NCBI GenBank assembly: GCA_903970435.1
Contig: CAJCIS010000123.1
Location: forward strand, 1-55,862
Direction: 5' to 3'
DNA from: Acidobacteriota bacterium
Lineage (GTDB): Bacteria; Pseudomonadota; Alphaproteobacteria; Acetobacterales; Acetobacteraceae
Length of the DNA stretch: 55,862 nt
Under the pieces are notes generated by a model. It searched no databases, had not been told where the DNA came from, and worked only from the letters and a program-made list of their open reading frames with translations. Both the position numbers and the translations under genes were made by a program. Positions 43,774 to 53,049 of this stretch are shown here, piece after piece (within the stretch, counting starts at the first letter, position 1; each line of letters begins with the position of its first letter).

Positions 43774-43776
43774 GGG

Positions 43777-44844
43777 ATGAGCGAGCCTTTCACGCTCGCT
43801 GTGGATGCCATGGGCGGCGACCAGGCGCCCGATATGGTTGTCGAAGGGCTCGCGATCGCCGCGGAACGGCATCCGGGCGCGCGCTTCCTGCTGGTCGGCG
43901 ACGAGGCGCGGCTGCAGCCGCTCGTGGCGGACTGCAAACGCGCCCAGGCGTGCTGCCTGGTGCGCCATGCCCCCGATGTGATCGCCAATGACGCCAAGGT
44001 TTCGGCGGCGCTGCGCATGCGCGGCGCCAGCATGCGGGTGGCGATCGACGCGGTCGCCGCCGGCCACGCCCAGGGCGTGGTTTCGGCCGGCAACACCGGC
44101 GCCCTGCTGGCGCTGTCGAAATTCGTCATCAAGACGCTGCCGGGCATCGACCGGCCGGCCATGGCGGCCATCATGCCGAGCGCCCGCGGCGACGTGGTCA
44201 TGCTGGACCTCGGCGCCAACCTGGCCTGCGATCCGCGCAACCTGGTGGAATTCGCCCTGCTGGGCGACATGTTCGCGCGCACCGTGCTCGGCCTCACCGC
44301 GCCCACGATCGGCCTGCTGAATGTCGGCTCGGAGGAGCTGAAGGGTCACGACCAGATCCGCGACGCGGCCGATATTCTGCGCCGCAGCCATATTGCCTGC
44401 CAGTTCCACGGCTTCGTGGAGGGGCACGACATCGCCGCCGGCACCACCGACATCGTGATCACCGACGGCTTCACCGGCAATGTGGCGCTGAAGACGGGCG
44501 AAGGGGCGCTAAAGCTGGTCAATGATTTGCTGAGGCAGATTTTTGCCAGCAGCCTGTCGTCGAAACTCGGCTATTTCCTGGCACGGTCCGGGTTGGACCA
44601 GATGAAGGTGTGGCTGGACCCGCGGCGCTATAATGGCGCGGTTTTCCTGGGGTTGAACGGCGTGGTGGTGAAGTCCCATGGCGGCACCGATGCCGAAGGC
44701 TTCGCCCACGCGGTGGATGTGGCCGTGGACATGGTGACGCACCGGTTCAATGAGCGGCTGCGCGAGGGTATAGGGCGCCTCGGCGGCGTGCTGGCGCAAT
44801 CCGGTGCCGGCAAACCGGGTCTGACGCCCGCGATCTCACGGTAA
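43777..44844 (+). CDS. plsX: Phosphate acyltransferase PlsX
   Basis: A 355-residue enzyme making acyl-phosphate from acyl-ACP for phospholipid synthesis. [11 protein letters not shown] at the N-terminus, [10 protein letters not shown], and [15 protein letters not shown] are family signatures. Full length. The ribosome site is only GGG next to the ATG, with the tandem repeat directly upstream. The fabH gene follows after eight bases. Confidence 0.97.
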   Translation: MSEPFTLAVDAMGGDQAPDMVVEGLAIAAERHPGARFLLVGDEARLQPLVADCKRAQACCLVRHAPDVIANDAKVSAALRMRGASMRVAIDAVAAGHAQGVVSAGNTGALLALSKFVIKTLPGIDRPAMAAIMPSARGDVVMLDLGANLACDPRNLVEFALLGDMFARTVLGLTAPTIGLLNVGSEELKGHDQIRDAADILRRSHIACQFHGFVEGHDIAAGTTDIVITDGFTGNVALKTGEGALKLVNDLLRQIFASSLSSKLGYFLARSGLDQMKVWLDPRRYNGAVFLGLNGVVVKSHGGTDAEGFAHAVDVAVDMVTHRFNERLREGIGRLGGVLAQSGAGKPGLTPAISR

Positions 44845-44852
44845 CCTCGACC

Positions 44853-45902
44853 ATGCTTCTGCGAGACGGATCGGCACCATCGGACCAGACGCGGGGCAGC
44901 GACGCCGCCCCCGCGGATGCGGGCAAAGCCGGCGCGCGTGGCGCTGTGCGGGCGGTATTGGCCGGCGTCGGCGCCTATCTGCCGGCGCGGGTGGTGACCA
45001 ACGCGGCGCTGGCCGAGACGGTGGACACGACCGACGCCTGGATCGTCGAGCGCACCGGCATTCGCCAGCGGCATCTGGCGGGGCCGGAGGAAACGGCGTC
45101 GTTCATGGCCACGCGGGCGGCGGCGGCGGCGTTGGCGCATGCCGGCGCCGGGGCGGCCGAGGTGGACGCGATCATCGTCGCGACATCGACGCCGGACGAG
45201 GCGTTTCCCGCCACCGCGGTGCGGGTGCAGGCGGCGTTGGGGGTGACGCGCGGATTTGCGTTCGACATTGCGGCGGCGTGCAGCGGCTTTGTCTATGCGC
45301 TGGCCACCGCGGACGCCTTCATCCGCACGGGTGCCGCGCGCGGCGTTCTGGTGATCGGCAGCGAGGTCTATTCCCGCATTCTGAACTGGCAGGACCGCAC
45401 GACGTGCGTGCTGTTCGGCGACGGGGCGGGGGCGGTATTCCTGCGCGCCGGGGATGCCCATGGGGCGGGGATACTGTCGACGCATTTGCACGCCGACGGG
45501 CGCCACGGCGACATTCTGCATGTGGACGGCGCCGTCGGCCGGCGGGACCGGCCGGGGCACCTGATGATGAAGGGGCAGGAGGTGTTCCGGCAGGCGGTAA
45601 CGAAGCTGGCGGCCGCGGTGGATGAGGCGCTGGCCGCCAATGGGCTGACGCACGCGGACGTGGATTGGCTGGTGCCGCACCAGGCAAACCGGCGGATTAT
45701 CGACGCCATGGGCAAGCGGCTGGGCCTGCCGGCTGAGCGCGTGGTGCTGACGGTGGATCGTCACGCCAACACATCGGCGGCGTCGATTCCGCTGGCGCTG
45801 GCGGAGGCTGTGGGGGATGGGCGGATCAAGCGGGGGGATTTGGTGCTGATGGAGGCGCTGGGGGGTGGGCTGACTTGGGGATCGGCGCTGGTGAGGTATT
45901 AA
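44853..45902 (+). CDS. fabH: 3-oxoacyl-ACP synthase III
   Basis: A 349-residue enzyme starting fatty acid synthesis by condensing acetyl-CoA with malonyl-ACP. The catalytic triad is Cys143 (AAACSGF), His276 (PHQAN) and Asn306 (HANTS). The N-terminus is about 30 residues longer than usual and Ala/Gly-rich, so an internal start is possible, but no better ribosome site was seen. In many relatives ihfA follows; here repeat copies 21 and 22 and then thrC follow. Confidence 0.95.
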   Translation: MLLRDGSAPSDQTRGSDAAPADAGKAGARGAVRAVLAGVGAYLPARVVTNAALAETVDTTDAWIVERTGIRQRHLAGPEETASFMATRAAAAALAHAGAGAAEVDAIIVATSTPDEAFPATAVRVQAALGVTRGFAFDIAAACSGFVYALATADAFIRTGAARGVLVIGSEVYSRILNWQDRTTCVLFGDGAGAVFLRAGDAHGAGILSTHLHADGRHGDILHVDGAVGRRDRPGHLMMKGQEVFRQAVTKLAAAVDEALAANGLTHADVDWLVPHQANRRIIDAMGKRLGLPAERVVLTVDRHANTSAASIPLALAEAVGDGRIKRGDLVLMEALGGGLTWGSALVRY

Positions 45903-45953
45903 GGAAGGCAGGAAGCAGTTCTTTTCTGAAGAAAAGAACCAAAAGACTTTTGC
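45902..45953 (-). repeat. AT-rich hairpin repeat, copy 21
   Basis: CTTTTCTTCAGAAAAG version with perfect arms, overlapping the last base of the fabH stop. Inverted doublet with copy 22, same version, across 58 bases. Confidence 0.92.
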
Positions 45954-46011
45954 TCTTGATGCAATCCCGAACCTATCCGCCACGGCCCGAACCGATGTGC
46001 CGGCGCACGGA

Positions 46012-46057
46012 CAAAAGTCTTTTGGTTCTTTTCTTCAGAAAAGAACGGCTTCCTTAA
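46012..46057 (+). repeat. AT-rich hairpin repeat, copy 22
   Basis: CTTTTCTTCAGAAAAG version with perfect arms and a full CAAAAGTCTTTTG side palindrome. It lies upstream of thrC. Confidence 0.92.
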
Positions 46058-46084
46058 CTTTTTGAATCGCGTTCGACGGACGAT

Positions 46085-46110
46085 GGTGCAATGCGAAGGC
46101 GCATTGCACC
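46085..46110. repeat. Perfect hairpin upstream of thrC
   Basis: GGTGCAATGCG and CGCATTGCACC form an 11-bp stem with loop AAGG, 20 bases before the thrC start. It could be a terminator for upstream transcription or a leader element. Confidence 0.6.
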
Positions 46111-46129
46111 CTACGGTGTCGCTGGCCCT

Positions 46130-47530
46130 ATGAAGTACATTTCCACCCGCGGTCACTCCGGGGAGCGCGACTTTGCGGACGTGCTCCTCGCCGGCCTGGC
46201 GGATGACGGCGGCCTCTACGTCCCCGCCGAATGGCCGCATTTGTCCGCCGCCGACCTGCGCGGTATGCGCGGCCTGCCCTATGCCGACATCGCCGCCAGA
46301 ATCATGGCGTTGTTCACCGGCGACACCGTCGGCTTCGAAACCCTCAGCGCCATGAGCCGCGACGCCTATGCCGGCTTCGCGCATCCCGCGGTCGCACCGC
46401 TGGTGCAACTGGACAGCACGCTGTGGGTGCTGGAACTGTTTCACGGCCCCACATTGGCGTTCAAGGATTTCGCCCTGCAGCTTCTGGCGCGGCTGTTCGC
46501 GCATGTGCTGACCGCGCGGGACCAGCGCATCACCATTCTCGGCGCCACCAGCGGCGACACCGGCAGCGCGGCCATCGAGGCGTGCCGCGACCGCGACCGG
46601 GTGGACATCGCCATCCTGCACCCGGCGGGCCGCACCAGCGAGGTGCAGCGCCGGCAAATGACCACGGTGCTGTCGCCGAACGTTCTGAACCTCGCCGTGG
46701 AGGGCAATTTCGACGACTGCCAGGACCTGGTGAAAGCGGCCTTCGCCGATGCGCCGTTTCGCGACGCGGTGCATCTGTCGGCGGTGAACTCGATCAACTG
46801 GGCCCGCATCGCGGCGCAGATTGCGTATTATGTCGCGGCCGCCCTGGCGCTCGGCGCGCCGGACCGGGAGGTGGCGTTCGCCGTGCCCACCGGCAATTTC
46901 GGCAATGTGCTGGCGGCGTGGGCCGCCCGCCGCATGGGCGTGCCGATCGCCCGGCTGACCGTCGCCAGCAACAGAAACGATATCTTGACGCGTTTCCTGG
47001 CATCCAACGACATGTCCATCCGCCCCGTGCAGCCCAGCCTGTCGCCGAGCATGGATATCGGCGTCTCCAGCAATTTCGAGCGCCTGCTGTTCGAGTTCCT
47101 GGGCCGCGACGGCGCGCGCACCGGCGCGGCGATGGCCGACTTCCGCGCCACCGGCCGCATGGCGGTGCCGGAGGCGGCCTGGCACCAGGCGCGCACGCTG
47201 TTCCACGGTTTTGCGCTCGACGATGCCGGCACCCTGGCGGAAATCCGCGCCACCCGGGCGGCGACCGGCTACCTGGCCGACCCACATACCGCCGTCGCGC
47301 TGGCCGCCGCCCGCGCCGACCGCTGCGCCCACCTGCCGACGGTGGTGGCCGCCACCGCGCACCCGGCCAAGTTTCCCGACGCAATGCGTGACGCGGTGGG
47401 GGTCAGCCCCCCCCTGCCCGCGCACCTCGCCACCCTATATGAACGCCCGGAACGCTTCTCTATCGTGCCGGCGGACCTGAGCGTCATCGAGTCCCGCCTG
47501 CGCGCTCTCATCGCAAGGAACACGCCATGA
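46130..47530 (+). CDS. thrC: Threonine synthase
   Basis: A 466-residue PLP enzyme converting O-phosphohomoserine to threonine. Lys112 in FKDFALQLL holds PLP; ATSGDTGSAA is the phosphate-binding loop; PTGNFGNV follows. It is full length for the longer bacterial class. ATG at 46130 gives the usual MKYISTRG start. The stop overlaps the peptidase start as ATGA. Confidence 0.96.
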   Translation: MKYISTRGHSGERDFADVLLAGLADDGGLYVPAEWPHLSAADLRGMRGLPYADIAARIMALFTGDTVGFETLSAMSRDAYAGFAHPAVAPLVQLDSTLWVLELFHGPTLAFKDFALQLLARLFAHVLTARDQRITILGATSGDTGSAAIEACRDRDRVDIAILHPAGRTSEVQRRQMTTVLSPNVLNLAVEGNFDDCQDLVKAAFADAPFRDAVHLSAVNSINWARIAAQIAYYVAAALALGAPDREVAFAVPTGNFGNVLAAWAARRMGVPIARLTVASNRNDILTRFLASNDMSIRPVQPSLSPSMDIGVSSNFERLLFEFLGRDGARTGAAMADFRATGRMAVPEAAWHQARTLFHGFALDDAGTLAEIRATRAATGYLADPHTAVALAAARADRCAHLPTVVAATAHPAKFPDAMRDAVGVSPPLPAHLATLYERPERFSIVPADLSVIESRLRALIARNTP

Positions 47531-48792
47531 ACGACGCCATCCGCGTCACGACGCTGCCCTCCGGCCTGACCGTGGTGACCGAGACCATGGACCGGGTGGA
47601 GACCGTTTCGATCGGCGCCTACGTCGCCAGCGGCACCCGCAACGAGACCGCCGAGCAGAACGGCGTCAGCCACTTCCTCGAACACATGGCCTTCAAGGGC
47701 ACCGAGCGCCGCACCGCCGCCGACATTGCCGAGGCGGTGGAGAATGTCGGCGGCCACATCAACGCCTACACGGCGCGCGAGCAGACTGCCTACTACGTCA
47801 AGCTTCTGAAGGACGATCTGGCGCTCGGCGCCGACATCATCGGCGACATCCTGACCCATTCCACCTTCGAGCCGGAGGAGCTGGAGCGCGAGCGCGGCGT
47901 GATCCTGCAGGAAATCGGCCAGGCGAACGATACGCCCGACGACATCATCTTCGATCATTTCCAGCAAGCCGCCTTCCCCGGCCAGCCGATGGGCCGCCCG
48001 GTGCTGGGCACCGACGACATCATCCGCCGCCTGTCGCGGCACGACATTTCCGGCTACATGCGCGCCCATTACGCGGCCGGAAATGTGGTGGTGGCCGCCG
48101 CCGGCGCCCTGCAACACGATACGGTGGTGGAACTGGCGAAACAACATTTCGGCGACCTGCCGTCGAAGATGCCGCCCGCGATCGCGGCCGGCCGTTACGA
48201 AGGCGGTGAGTTTCGCGAAGGCCGTGATCTGGACCAGGTGCATCTGGTGCTGGGCTTTCCCGGCGTGAGCTACGCCGACCCCGATTATTATCCGGTGCTG
48301 CTGCTCTCCACGTTACTCGGCGGCGGCATGTCGTCGCGCCTGTTCCAGGAAATTCGTGAAAAGCGTGGCCTGGTCTATAGCATCTACAGTTTCGCAGCGC
48401 CTTACATGGATAGCGGCCTGTTCGGCATCTACGCCGGCACCGGCGAGGACGAAGCCGCCGAACTGGTGCCCGTGACGCTGGAAGAACTCCACCGCGTGCA
48501 GCGCGACGTGCACGAGGACGAAGTCCGCCGCGCCCGCACACAGACGCGCGCGTCGCTGGTGATGTCGCTGGAAAGCACCGGCAGCCGGTGCGAGCAACTG
48601 GCGCGGCAGATCCAGGTTTTCGGGCGGGTCGTGCCGCTGGCGGAAACATTGGCGAAACTCGAGGCCGTGAGCGTGGACGATGTGCGGCGCGCAGCGGCGC
48701 GTCTGTTCCGCGGGCGGCCGACCTTGGCCGCTTTGGGGCCTACGGAGCGCGTGCCGGGACTGCCGCATATTTCGGATCGGCTGGCGGCTTGA
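47527..48792 (+). CDS. M16 family zinc peptidase (processing-peptidase-like)
   Basis: A 421-residue metallopeptidase with the inverted zinc motif HFLEH (49-53) and the downstream Glu expected in the AREQTAYY region. It resembles the mitochondrial processing peptidase beta subunit. GGMSSRLFQEIREKRGLVYS in the second half is the typical MPP/insulinase segment. It is coupled to thrC (ATGA). Role in alphaproteobacteria: probably cytoplasmic or periplasmic peptide degradation. Confidence 0.94.
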   Translation: MNDAIRVTTLPSGLTVVTETMDRVETVSIGAYVASGTRNETAEQNGVSHFLEHMAFKGTERRTAADIAEAVENVGGHINAYTAREQTAYYVKLLKDDLALGADIIGDILTHSTFEPEELERERGVILQEIGQANDTPDDIIFDHFQQAAFPGQPMGRPVLGTDDIIRRLSRHDISGYMRAHYAAGNVVVAAAGALQHDTVVELAKQHFGDLPSKMPPAIAAGRYEGGEFREGRDLDQVHLVLGFPGVSYADPDYYPVLLLSTLLGGGMSSRLFQEIREKRGLVYSIYSFAAPYMDSGLFGIYAGTGEDEAAELVPVTLEELHRVQRDVHEDEVRRARTQTRASLVMSLESTGSRCEQLARQIQVFGRVVPLAETLAKLEAVSVDDVRRAAARLFRGRPTLAALGPTERVPGLPHISDRLAA

Positions 48793-48804
48793 GAGCGGAT
48801 TCAA

Positions 48805-48905
48805 GCCTAAGGCCGGGGCTCTGCCCCTACCAATTCGCGACGCCGGCGGCACGCCGGTGGGGGGTGCAGGGGGGTGAAACCCCCCGCCCGCCGGAGGCGA
48901 TGCCG
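48805..48905. repeat. GC-rich nested palindrome repeat, site 5
   Basis: GGGGCTCTGCCCC, CCGGCGGCACGCCGG and GGGGGGTGAAACCCCCC hairpins between the convergent peptidase and htpG genes; the main part is nearly identical to 26058-26123. Confidence 0.88.
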
Positions 48906-48923
48906 ATGAATCCGAACCAAAGA

Positions 48924-50765
48924 CTACTTGGCCAGAGCCGCCGCCACGCGTCTGGCGAACGCGGCGGCGTCGCGGGGGGGTTCGCCGTCCTGGACGCGGG
49001 CGAGGTCGAAGAGGGTTTCGGCGGCTTCGGTGACGTCGTGGCCGGCGGCTTGCTGGGCGGCCAGCGCGTGGATGAGGGGGTGGTGAGGGTTGATGTCCAG
49101 GATGGGGGGTATCGCGGGCATGTCGCGGCCGCTGCGGCGCATCAGGCGCTGCAATTGCAGGTCGGGGCCCTTGGTGGGGGCGGAGAGAACGGCAGGGCTG
49201 CCGGTGAGGCGGTCCGTGGGGCGGACGTCGTCGACCGCGTCGCCGAGGGCGGATTTCAGGGCGGGGACCAGTTTGCTCACGTCCGCGGCCTCGCCGTCCG
49301 GGGTGGGGGATGGCAGGCGGGAGAGGTCGGCGGCGCCTTGCGTGACGCTGCGTAACGGTTTTTCGTCGATCTTGTCCATGCGCTCGGGCCAGAAGGCGTC
49401 CACCGGGTCGGTGAACAGCAGCACTTCGACGCCGCGGGCGGCGAAACCTTCGAGTTGCGGCGAGGCGGCAAGCACTTTCGCATCGTCGCCGGCGAGGTAG
49501 TAGATGGCTTCCTGATTGGGCTTCATGCGGCCGACGTAATCGGCGATCGAAGTCCAGCCGTCTTGCGCGGTCGTTTTGAAGCGCAACAATTCGGTGAGGG
49601 TGGGGCGGTGTTCGGTGTCGCCCCAGATGCCTTCCTTGACGATGGCGCCGAAATTTTCCCAGAACTTGATGTAGCTGTCGCTGTCCTTGGCGCGGGTCTT
49701 CAGTTCGGTCAGCACGCGGTTGGTCAGCGCGCGGCGGATGCGCGCGAGCACCGGGGTGGCCTGCAGCATTTCGCGGCTGACGTTCAGCGGCAGATCCTCG
49801 GTGTCCACCACGCCCTGGATGAAACGAAGCCATTCCGGCAGCAGCTTGGCGTCGGCGGTGATGAACATGCGGCGCACGTGCAGGCGGACATGGGATTCGC
49901 GGTCGCCGTCGAACAGATCGAACGGGCGGCTGCCGGGAATGAACAGCAGGGCGTAGAACTCCATCTGGCCTTCGGCGCGCCAGTGCAATGTCGCCCAGGG
50001 TTCGTCGAACCCGTGGCTGACATGGCGGTAGAGTTCGGTGTAGGATTTCTCCTCGATCTCGGCTTTCGGCTTGCGCCAGAGGGCGGTGCCCTCATTGGCG
50101 GGGACGTCCTTGCCGTCGCGGCTGATGGTGACCGGCAGGGTGATGTGGTCGGCCCATTTGCGGATGATCGTCTCGAGGCGGTAGGCGTCGAGATATTCTT
50201 CCGCATCCGATTTGAGGTGCAGGGTGATGGTGGTGCCGGGGTGGGCGCGTTCGGCGGGGGCCAGCGTGTATTCGCCGGCGCCTTCGCTGGCCCAGGTCCA
50301 GGCCTGGTCGCTGTCGGCGCGGCGCGAGGTGACCTCGACCCGGTCGGCGACCATGAAGGCGGAATAGAAGCCGACGCCGAACTGGCCGATCAAAGCGGGG
50401 CGTTCGTCGGGCTTGGCGCCTTCCAGCGAGGCGGTGAAGGCGCGGGTGCCGCTGCGGGCGATGGTGCCGAGATTCTGGGCGAGTTCGTCGCGGCTCATGC
50501 CGATGCCGTCATCCTCGATGATGAGGCTGCGGGCCGCACGGTCGGGTTCGACGCGGATCTTCGCGTCGGTGGGGGCGCTGATGGCCGGGTTGGTGAGGGA
50601 TTCGAAGCGGCGGCGGTCGGTGGCGTCGGCGGCGTTGGCGACCAGCTCGCGCAGGAAGATTTCGCGCTCGGAGTAAAGCGAGTGGACGACCAGGTCGAGC
50701 AGGCGCCCAACTTCGGCGCCGAAACTGTGACGCTCAAGGGGGGACGGCGTCTCGGTGTCGGACAT
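48924..50765 (-). CDS. htpG: Chaperone HtpG (Hsp90)
   Basis: A 613-residue cytoplasmic ATP-dependent chaperone. The N-terminal GHKL ATPase domain has [18 protein letters not shown] and [16 protein letters not shown]. The middle domain includes [22 protein letters not shown] and [13 protein letters not shown] at 50765 follows GAGGGAG; the frame open to 51167 is a shadow of the divergent region. Confidence 0.96.
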   Translation of the reverse strand: MSDTETPSPLERHSFGAEVGRLLDLVVHSLYSEREIFLRELVANAADATDRRRFESLTNPAISAPTDAKIRVEPDRAARSLIIEDDGIGMSRDELAQNLGTIARSGTRAFTASLEGAKPDERPALIGQFGVGFYSAFMVADRVEVTSRRADSDQAWTWASEGAGEYTLAPAERAHPGTTITLHLKSDAEEYLDAYRLETIIRKWADHITLPVTISRDGKDVPANEGTALWRKPKAEIEEKSYTELYRHVSHGFDEPWATLHWRAEGQMEFYALLFIPGSRPFDLFDGDRESHVRLHVRRMFITADAKLLPEWLRFIQGVVDTEDLPLNVSREMLQATPVLARIRRALTNRVLTELKTRAKDSDSYIKFWENFGAIVKEGIWGDTEHRPTLTELLRFKTTAQDGWTSIADYVGRMKPNQEAIYYLAGDDAKVLAASPQLEGFAARGVEVLLFTDPVDAFWPERMDKIDEKPLRSVTQGAADLSRLPSPTPDGEAADVSKLVPALKSALGDAVDDVRPTDRLTGSPAVLSAPTKGPDLQLQRLMRRSGRDMPAIPPILDINPHHPLIHALAAQQAAGHDVTEAAETLFDLARVQDGEPPRDAAAFARRVAAALAK

Positions 50766-50985
50766 GGAAACTCCCTCGAAGGTTTGCGATGCGGGCGGTA
50801 TTTGGTGCGGCGCGCGGCGATTCAATAGAAGTGGATTTGTGGCTCTGCGCGCCGGCGCGTGTGGCACGAAGGTCGGGCTGTTACTTTTGGACTTCGCGGC
50901 GCGGCTTGACGCTGCTAGTGGCTGTTCCGCGCGCAGGTTGAAGAAGCGGCTTCGACTTGCGTCAGGCTGGACGACCGGGGGGTTG

Positions 50986-52200
50986 ATGCAAGGTATTGAC
51001 GGGCCGCTCCTGGCCATGACGGGGGCCGGCGCCGCGCAGGCTGTGGCGGGACTGGTCGCGGTGGGGGCATTCGCCGCCCGCGTCCGGCCGCCGCATGGGC
51101 CGATGCCGCCCGTCACGATCCTCAAGCCGGTGTGCGGCGATGAGCCGTTGCTGGAGCAGGCGATCACGTCGTTCTGCCGACAGGATTATCCCTGCTATCA
51201 GCTGGTTATCGGCGCGCAGGACCCGCACGATCCGGCGCTGGTGGTGGCGCGCAGGGTGCGGGCACGATTTCCGGCCTGCGATATCGCCATCGTCGTGGAC
51301 AGGCGGTTGCACGGGGCCAACCGGAAGGTCGGCAACCTGATGAACATGCTGCCCTGCGCCAAGCACGATGTGCTGGTGATCGCCGACAGCGACCTGCATG
51401 TGCGGCCGGACTACCTCGCCCAGGTGGTGGCGACGCTGGCGCAGCCGGGGACGGGGCTGGTGACGACGATCGGGGCCGGCGAGCCGGCCGCCGCGGGCAT
51501 TGCGTCGCAGATCGGCGCCATGCACCTGTCGCACGTGTTCCTGCCGAGCGCGCTGATTGCGGTGGCGTTGGGGCGGCAGGACTGCCTGGGCGGCACCATG
51601 GCGCTGCGGCGCGAGACATTGACCCGCGTCGGCGGCCTGGGCGTGCTGGTGGATCACCTGGCGGACGACAACGTGCTGGGCGCGCTGGTGCGGCGGGCCG
51701 GACTTGCCGTGCGCATTGCACCGACCTTGCCGGTGGTGACGGTGCAGGAACGCACGCTGGGCGCGCTGTGGCTGCATGAACAACGATGGGCGCGCACGAT
51801 CCGCGTGCTGGCGCCGGTCGCGCATGCCGGCACGGTGATGCAATATCCACTGTTCTGGGCATTGTTGTGGGTGCTGCTGTCGGGTGGCGCGCTGGCGGCG
51901 GTTCTGTGTTTTGTGTGCATGTGGATCGTGCGGGCTTCGGTGTCCCGCGGGATCGATACGGCGCTAAGGCCGTTACGCGCCCGGCCGGCCCGGCCTGTGC
52001 CGATCTGGCTGCTGCCGGTGCGGGACGTGCTGTCGGTAGCGCAGGTGGCGGCCAGTTTCTGGGACGACGTGGTGGTGTGGCGCGGACAGACGATGCACGC
52101 CGATGCGGGTGCGGCGCGGGCGTTTGGCGGGGAAGAAGAAGGCCAGGGGCTCTGCCCCTGGACCAAGCTGGGGACAAGTCCCCAGACCCCATTTGTTTAG
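50986..52200 (+). CDS. hpnI: Hopanoid-associated glycosyltransferase HpnI-like, tail from repeat
   Basis: A 404-residue membrane glycosyltransferase like ceramide glucosyltransferases (GT21 type). It has an N-terminal membrane segment, [18 protein letters not shown], a DxD-type [10 protein letters not shown] (from 134) and the [10 protein letters not shown] motif, then C-terminal hydrophobic helices. HpnI transfers a sugar in hopanoid side-chain synthesis. The last 20 or so residues ([18 protein letters not shown] onward) come from GC-rich repeat site 6. ATG at 50986 follows a G-rich stretch; the frame upstream to 50755 overlaps the htpG start. Confidence 0.8.
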   Translation: MQGIDGPLLAMTGAGAAQAVAGLVAVGAFAARVRPPHGPMPPVTILKPVCGDEPLLEQAITSFCRQDYPCYQLVIGAQDPHDPALVVARRVRARFPACDIAIVVDRRLHGANRKVGNLMNMLPCAKHDVLVIADSDLHVRPDYLAQVVATLAQPGTGLVTTIGAGEPAAAGIASQIGAMHLSHVFLPSALIAVALGRQDCLGGTMALRRETLTRVGGLGVLVDHLADDNVLGALVRRAGLAVRIAPTLPVVTVQERTLGALWLHEQRWARTIRVLAPVAHAGTVMQYPLFWALLWVLLSGGALAAVLCFVCMWIVRASVSRGIDTALRPLRARPARPVPIWLLPVRDVLSVAQVAASFWDDVVVWRGQTMHADAGAARAFGGEEEGQGLCPWTKLGTSPQTPFV

Positions 52201-52242
52201 GAGGGGGGCACCTTGATGCCGACCCTCGCGTTTCGCCTTCGG
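52141..52242. repeat. GC-rich nested palindrome repeat, site 6
   Basis: CCAGGGGCTCTGCCCCTGG and CTGGGGACAAGTCCCCAG hairpins, then a CGCCTTCGGCG hairpin near 52230. The first part is translated as the HpnI tail. Confidence 0.85.
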
Positions 52243-52244
52243 CG

Positions 52245-52946
52245 TCACGCACCCAGCGCCGCGCCGGTGACAGGCTCGACCCATACCATGTGATCCTCGA
52301 CGGATTTGACGCCGGGTGTGTTTTCGGCGGCGACACGAAGGGCGGGGCGCAGGGCCTCGTTGAACAGCACGCCTTCGAGGGCGACCACGCCGTCGTGGAC
52401 ATCGACGCTGACATTGTGCGCGTTGGCCCATTCGGACTGTGCCAGTTCGTTGCATATGGCGTCGTGAATGGCCGCGTCGCTGGCGATGGCGGTGGGGGTC
52501 GCCGATAGCTTGCGCACGAGCAGGCGGACGAGGTCGGCGCGGCTGACGACGCCGACCATCGTTTCGCCGCGCATGACGGGGACGCGCTTGATGTGATGGC
52601 GCTCCATGAGTTTGACGATGTCGTCGAGCGGGGCGTCCTCGGCGACGGTGAAGGGTGTTTCGGTCATGACGTCATGCACGGTGCGGGCGTGGCTGTGGAC
52701 GTATTCGGTGGCCAGGCGGGACGGGCCCAGGAAGAGCTCGACCCAGCCGGCGTGATGCGGCTCGGTGCCGGTTTCGGCGCGGCGGAGGAGGTCGCCTTCG
52801 GAGATGATGCCGACGAGGCGGCCGGCGGTGTCGAGCACCGGCAGGGCGCTGACATGGGCTTCCAGCATGCGGCTGGCGGCGTCGACCAATTTGGTGTCCG
52901 GGGTGACGGTGAGGACGGCGCGGGTCATGATGTCTTGGGCGAGCAT
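52245..52946 (-). CDS. CBS-pair and BON domain protein
   Basis: A 233-residue protein with two CBS motifs forming a Bateman module (about 1-145: DIMTRAVLTVTPDTKLVDAA, then DVMTETPFTVAEDAPLDDIV) and a C-terminal BON domain (about 155-225). CBS modules usually sense adenine nucleotides and BON domains bind phospholipid surfaces. It may act in stress response; the partner is unknown. ATG at 52946 has AGGAG upstream; the frame extends to 53033 through repeat copy 23, which was excluded. Confidence 0.9.
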   Translation of the reverse strand: MLAQDIMTRAVLTVTPDTKLVDAASRMLEAHVSALPVLDTAGRLVGIISEGDLLRRAETGTEPHHAGWVELFLGPSRLATEYVHSHARTVHDVMTETPFTVAEDAPLDDIVKLMERHHIKRVPVMRGETMVGVVSRADLVRLLVRKLSATPTAIASDAAIHDAICNELAQSEWANAHNVSVDVHDGVVALEGVLFNEALRPALRVAAENTPGVKSVEDHMVWVEPVTGAALGA

Positions 52947-53006
52947 GGGCGGCTCCTGCGAAAGCTGTCCGGCGTATATGGGGGTTGTCAGGCGGCGTTG
53001 CCGGAG

Positions 53007-53049
53007 CAAAAGTTTTTTGGTTCTTTTTTTCAAAAAAGAACTTCTTCCT
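53007..53049 (+). repeat. AT-rich hairpin repeat, copy 23
   Basis: GTTC/GAAC version with perfect arms. Its CTTCCTA end overlaps the stop of the GT2 gene. Confidence 0.92.

Noticed and set aside
46058-46129. Threonine-type attenuator upstream of thrC
   Set aside because: A hairpin is present, but there is no leader peptide with Thr/Ile codons and no alternative stem.
52947-53033. N-terminal KKRTKK-type extension of the CBS-BON protein
   Set aside because: These residues come from hairpin copy 23. A strong AGGAG site precedes ATG at 52946.
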